Of a stretch of 25,652 bases of DNA, positions 22,670 to 25,652 are shown one piece after another. Numbering within the stretch: position 1 is the first letter of the stretch; the number at the start of each line of letters is the position of its first letter. Both the position numbers and the translations under genes were made by a program. This stretch comes from Clostridia bacterium. Lineage in GTDB: Bacteria; Bacillota; Clostridia; TANB77; CAG-508. The stretch spans positions 1 to 25,652 of the forward strand of contig CAADYC010000010.1 of assembly GCA_900753165.1 (NCBI GenBank), given 5' to 3'. The notes beneath the pieces were generated by a model. The model searched no databases and was not told where the DNA came from. It saw only the letters and a list, made by a program, of their open reading frames with translations.

Positions 22670-23326
22670 ATGAAAAAAATATTAAAATATGGAACAATTG
22701 CAATTATTATAATGGTAACAATTATTATAGGTATAAATTTATATGTGAAAATATCTACTAATAAACAAATAGTGCAAGGAGTAGACTATACAAAATTATC
22801 AAACATAGATTGTATAATAGTTTTAGGTGCAGGAATATGGAATAATGAACCTAGTCCTATGCTAGAAGATAGATTATTAGAAGGAATAAATTTATATAAA
22901 AATAATGTATCAAATAAAATAATAATGAGTGGAGACCATGGTAGAGCAGAATATGATGAAGTAAATATAATGAAAAACTATGCTATTGAAAAAGGAGTTA
23001 AATCAGAAGATATTTTTATGGACCATGCAGGATTTTCAACTTATGAAAGTATTTATAGAGCAAAAGCAATTTTTAAAGCGAAAAGAATTGTTATAGTAAC
23101 TCAAAAATATCATTTGTATAGAGCATTATATATTGCAAAACAACTAGATTTAGAAGCATATGGAGTTGGAGCAGATCCAAGACAATATGTAGGAGCAACA
23201 TATAGAGAAATAAGAGAAATATTGGCAAGAGATAAAGATTTTATAAAATGTATATTTAAGCCAGAACCTACATACTTAGGAGAAACAATTCCTGTCAGTG
23301 GTAATGGGGATGCTACAAATGATTAA
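22670..23326 (+). CDS. SanA/YdcF family membrane protein (DUF218)
   Basis: This 218-residue protein has one N-terminal membrane helix (about 5-25) and an external DUF218 domain. Family marks are DCIIVLGAGIWNNEPSPML, KIIMSGDHGRAEYDE, the FSTYESIYRAK segment and IVIVTQKYHLYRALYIAK with its conserved His. Homologues such as SanA and ElyC affect envelope barrier function and peptidoglycan precursor handling. I choose ATG 22670 (SD GGAGAAAAG) over the in-frame ATG 22655, which overlaps that SD. Confidence 0.9.
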   Translation: MKKILKYGTIAIIIMVTIIIGINLYVKISTNKQIVQGVDYTKLSNIDCIIVLGAGIWNNEPSPMLEDRLLEGINLYKNNVSNKIIMSGDHGRAEYDEVNIMKNYAIEKGVKSEDIFMDHAGFSTYESIYRAKAIFKAKRIVIVTQKYHLYRALYIAKQLDLEAYGVGADPRQYVGATYREIREILARDKDFIKCIFKPEPTYLGETIPVSGNGDATND

Positions 23327-23328
23327 AT

Positions 23329-23358
23329 AAGCAAGTGATTAATACCCGCTTGCTTTTA
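23329..23358 (+). terminator. Intrinsic terminator
   Basis: AAGCAAGTG (23329-23337) pairs with CGCTTGCTT (23347-23355) with one G-T pair, followed by a short T run. Confidence 0.7.
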
Positions 23359-23379
23359 TACTATATATTAGAAAAATTA

Positions 23380-23405
23380 TGAAACTTTATTTAATGTTAC
23401 TGTTA
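23380..23405 (+). promoter_or_regulatory. Candidate ECF-type promoter of the fused sigma gene
   Basis: TGAAAC (23380-23385), 16 bases, then GTTA (23402-23405). The -35 box equals the sigma-W-type TGAAAC consensus and the spacing fits; the -10 differs by about one base from CGTA. Its position 25 bases before the start codon suggests autoregulation. Confidence 0.45.
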
Positions 23406-23429
23406 TATATAAATGAAAGCAGGTAAAAA

Positions 23430-25256
23430 ATGGAGAAAGATTTAGATAAAAAATTGTACAATGATTATTTGAATGGAGAAAAAGAAGCATTTGAAATTCT
23501 TTATAACAAATACAAAAATAAAATTGAATATTTTATTTATAACATAGTAAAAGACTATCAAAAAGCAGAAGACATAGCTCAAGAAACGTTTATATATGTT
23601 ATACAACACCAAATGAGAGAAAATAGTTCTTTTAAATACTATATATATCTTGTTGCAAGAAGCAAAGCACTAAATTATATAAATGTAGAAAAAAGAAGAA
23701 ATGAAATAACAGAAAAATATCTTGCAAATGATAATGAACAAATTGAAAAAGACGTATTAGATATTATTACAGCAGAGGAAAGTAAAAAAGAACTATTAGA
23801 ATCAATAGAATTGTTAGATGAAAGATATAAAAATGCAATTTATCTCGTAAATATTGAAGGTCTATCTTATGAAGAAACATCTAAAATATTAGGAGAAACT
23901 CTACAAAACACAAAGAATTTAATACATAGAGGTAAAAAACAATTAAGAAAAATCCTGCTAAAGAAAGGATTTAATGAAATGAATAAAGTTTTGAAAATTT
24001 TTGTAATAATTATATGCACAACAATCGCATTATCAGGAATAGTCTATGCTACAACAGTTATATATAATAAGTATATAAAAAATAATACAAATCATAATAT
24101 TACAATGAACCCATCATATCAAAGTACACTAGATGAAAATACAATAAATAATTTATGGGTAGGAACGCTAGATTTAGCATGGAAAGACCTAGAAGAAAAA
24201 ATTGGATTAAATAAGATAGAATTAGAAGGTGAAATGCCACAAATTGCAAATGATTTAAATGAAAGTACATTTTCAAAAGAAATGCTAAATCCAAATGATT
24301 ATAAAATAAATGTAGAAAGAACAGTTACAAATGGATACAAAATAGATGCTACACTTAATAAAAAATTGAACTTTTTAGAATCATTTGACAATTTTAGTGA
24401 CTATAAATGGACATTTGGAAATAGTGAAGAATATATTAAATATTTTGGAATTAATAATGCAAGTCCAGAAAAAATGAATAAAAATGTTGAAATTCTATTT
24501 TATAATAAATTAAATAATGATAGTTTATTAAGTAATGATATGGCTATAAAATTAAAGACAAAAGAAGGAGACGAAATAATACTTTATAGAACAGATGATA
24601 AAAAATCATTTGACGAATATTATGAAGACATAAGAGCAAAAAACAAAAAATATAAAGGACGTACAGAATTTTCAGAAGAGGATGAGTTAAGGATTCCATA
24701 TGTAAATGTAAATGGAATGATTAATTACAATCAATTATATGAGAAAAAAATAAAAAATTCTAAAGGGTTATACATATATGATGTTATCCAAAATGTTAAT
24801 TTTAATTTAAATGAAAAAGGATGTAATTTATCTAGTAAAGCAACAATGGTTACAGAATATATGAGTATAGGTTCAGATACAAAACTATGTTATTTTCAAG
24901 ATACTTTTATAGTATTTATGAAAGAGGCAAATTCTGATAAACCATATTTTGCATTAAAAGTAGATAACAATGATATTTTAGAAAAGATAGAAGAAACAGA
25001 TGGACCAAAAATATTTGATAGTATAACTTTAGCAGATAGAGAAAAATATTATAGCAAATATTTACAAGGGGGAGAATATAAATTTTTTGAAGATGAAAAA
25101 TATGAGTATTATTATCCTTCACAAAAAACAAAGGTTGTTATGGTATATTTTCCAAATGGGGTTGCAATGACAGCAGAAGAAGCATTAAAACAAGGAAAAA
25201 TATCTATGGATTTGTTAGATAAATATGAAATTGAATATTTTAAAAAAGAAAAATAA
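23430..25256 (+). CDS. ECF sigma factor fused to membrane segment and external domain
   Basis: This 608-residue single protein has sigma region 2 near residues 18-90 (KAEDIAQETFIYVIQ) and region 4 near 120-178 (LLDERYKNAIYLVNIEGLSYEETSKIL). A membrane helix lies near 187-207 (VLKIFVIIICTTIALSGIVY) and an external domain of some 390 residues follows, with no catalytic motif I recognise. It would be a membrane-tethered sigma factor whose release or internal regulation depends on the outer domain. The juxtamembrane motif GIVYAT-VIYNKYIK closely matches the separate anti-sigma at 21022. Met184 at 23979 has its own SD (AAAGGA at 23964-23969), so a free anti-sigma may also be made. The main start is ATG 23430. 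Confidence 0.85.
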   Translation: MEKDLDKKLYNDYLNGEKEAFEILYNKYKNKIEYFIYNIVKDYQKAEDIAQETFIYVIQHQMRENSSFKYYIYLVARSKALNYINVEKRRNEITEKYLANDNEQIEKDVLDIITAEESKKELLESIELLDERYKNAIYLVNIEGLSYEETSKILGETLQNTKNLIHRGKKQLRKILLKKGFNEMNKVLKIFVIIICTTIALSGIVYATTVIYNKYIKNNTNHNITMNPSYQSTLDENTINNLWVGTLDLAWKDLEEKIGLNKIELEGEMPQIANDLNESTFSKEMLNPNDYKINVERTVTNGYKIDATLNKKLNFLESFDNFSDYKWTFGNSEEYIKYFGINNASPEKMNKNVEILFYNKLNNDSLLSNDMAIKLKTKEGDEIILYRTDDKKSFDEYYEDIRAKNKKYKGRTEFSEEDELRIPYVNVNGMINYNQLYEKKIKNSKGLYIYDVIQNVNFNLNEKGCNLSSKATMVTEYMSIGSDTKLCYFQDTFIVFMKEANSDKPYFALKVDNNDILEKIEETDGPKIFDSITLADREKYYSKYLQGGEYKFFEDEKYEYYYPSQKTKVVMVYFPNGVAMTAEEALKQGKISMDLLDKYEIEYFKKEK

Positions 25257-25317
25257 TTGTAAAAAACTTTAATCCTTTAATTATAAATTTAAAGTAGAAA
25301 AAATAAGATTACCTAAT

Positions 25318-25348
25318 AAAAGAATAGCTAATTTTAGCTATTCTTTTA
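25318..25348. terminator. Bidirectional terminator between convergent genes
   Basis: A perfect 14-bp stem AAAAGAATAGCTAA/TTAGCTATTCTTTT (25318-25347) with a TT loop and T/A tracts on both sides. It serves the sigma fusion gene and the minus-strand peroxiredoxin; the latter's stop codon lies in the stem end. Confidence 0.85.
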
Positions 25349-25652
25349 TTTACAATTACTTTTATCAGAAGAATTAACATTCTTTTCACAAATTTTCGGT
25401 GGCTCTTTAAAACTCAAATACCAATTAATTCCATTTTGATTTTCTTTAATATAATTTTGTCTTTCTTGAAGCTCTTCAAAAGTCTTTGGTGTAGGAACAA
25501 TAACTGGTTGCCCAGGCATCCAATTTGCAGCAGTAGAACCACCACTACAATCAGTCATTTGCAAAGCTTGAACAGTTCTTATAATTTCAGGTACAAATCT
25601 ACCAACATTTAAAGGATAAACAAAAATAGTTCTAACAATACCTTTATCATCA
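25346..25652 (-). CDS. Peroxiredoxin, C-terminal part (partial)
   Basis: The minus-strand frame is open from the window edge and gives about 101 residues: DDKGIVRTIFVYPLNVGRFV, then EIIRTVQALQ, TAANWMPGQPVIVPTP and a Lys/Cys-containing tail CEKNVNSSDKSNCK. This is the C-terminal half of an AhpC/TSA peroxiredoxin of the longer, Prx6-like type, which reduces peroxides in the cytosol. The peroxidatic Cys and start lie beyond the window. The frame clearly continues upstream, so an internal start at 25564 is not the real one. Confidence 0.88.
   Translation of the reverse strand, partial: DDKGIVRTIFVYPLNVGRFVPEIIRTVQALQMTDCSGGSTAANWMPGQPVIVPTPKTFEELQERQNYIKENQNGINWYLSFKEPPKICEKNVNSSDKSNCK

Overview
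The window looks like a chromosomal accessory region from a very AT-rich Gram-positive bacterium, most likely an uncultured Clostridia-type gut lineage. The reasons are a base composition of roughly a fifth to a quarter G+C by eye, strong Shine-Dalgarno (SD) sequences, sigma-A-like promoters, ECF sigma factors with membrane-anchored partners, a LytTR regulator, and strongly A/T-biased codons. Tryptophan is written TGG throughout, so the standard code applies. No integrase, transposase, CRISPR array, tRNA or rRNA was recognised.

Layout. (1) 1-2810: the 3' end of an unknown gene, two GNAT acetyltransferases separated by near-identical terminators, a flavodoxin, a frameshifted SGNH esterase, and the 3' half of an ABC ATPase joined directly to it. 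(2) 2811-3875: a LytTR regulator with a small membrane partner and a small membrane protein, behind a good promoter and a 20-bp-period direct repeat that looks like its operator. (3) 3908-4045: a compact three-hairpin RNA with its own promoter, placed before a long operon. (4) 4182-15932: about 14 same-strand, tightly spaced genes, nearly all for enzymes that modify small molecules, plus two MFS transporters and a decayed polytopic membrane protein. They include HAD phosphatases, a nucleoside hydrolase, GNAT and GNAT_C acyltransferase pieces, an S66 (MccF-type) peptidase, an HD hydrolase, a 2H phosphoesterase fragment, a GH2 glycosidase and a class-A beta-lactamase-like hydrolase. Several members carry internal deletions, frameshifts or stops. 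(5) 15977-18280: five unrecognised small genes on both strands, visibly richer in G+C than their neighbours, with divergent promoters and duplicated bidirectional terminators. (6) 18425-20307: small and hypothetical genes, one of them YjbR-like. (7) 20412-25256: two ECF sigma systems. One is a sigma gene (frameshifted here) followed by a PepSY-like membrane anti-sigma gene; the other is a single protein fusing sigma, membrane segment and external domain. A zinc-ribbon protein and a SanA/YdcF protein lie between them. (8) 25346-25652: the 3' end of a peroxiredoxin on the minus strand.

How the genes may work together. The 4182-15932 operon reads as a detoxification or self-immunity array against small molecules, possibly nucleotide- or sugar-decorated antibiotics; this is inference from the enzyme classes. 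The LytTR unit and the two sigma systems are envelope or signal sensing modules. The density of single-base lesions may reflect real gene decay, assembly indels, or both; the larger internal deletions are harder to explain as sequencing error.
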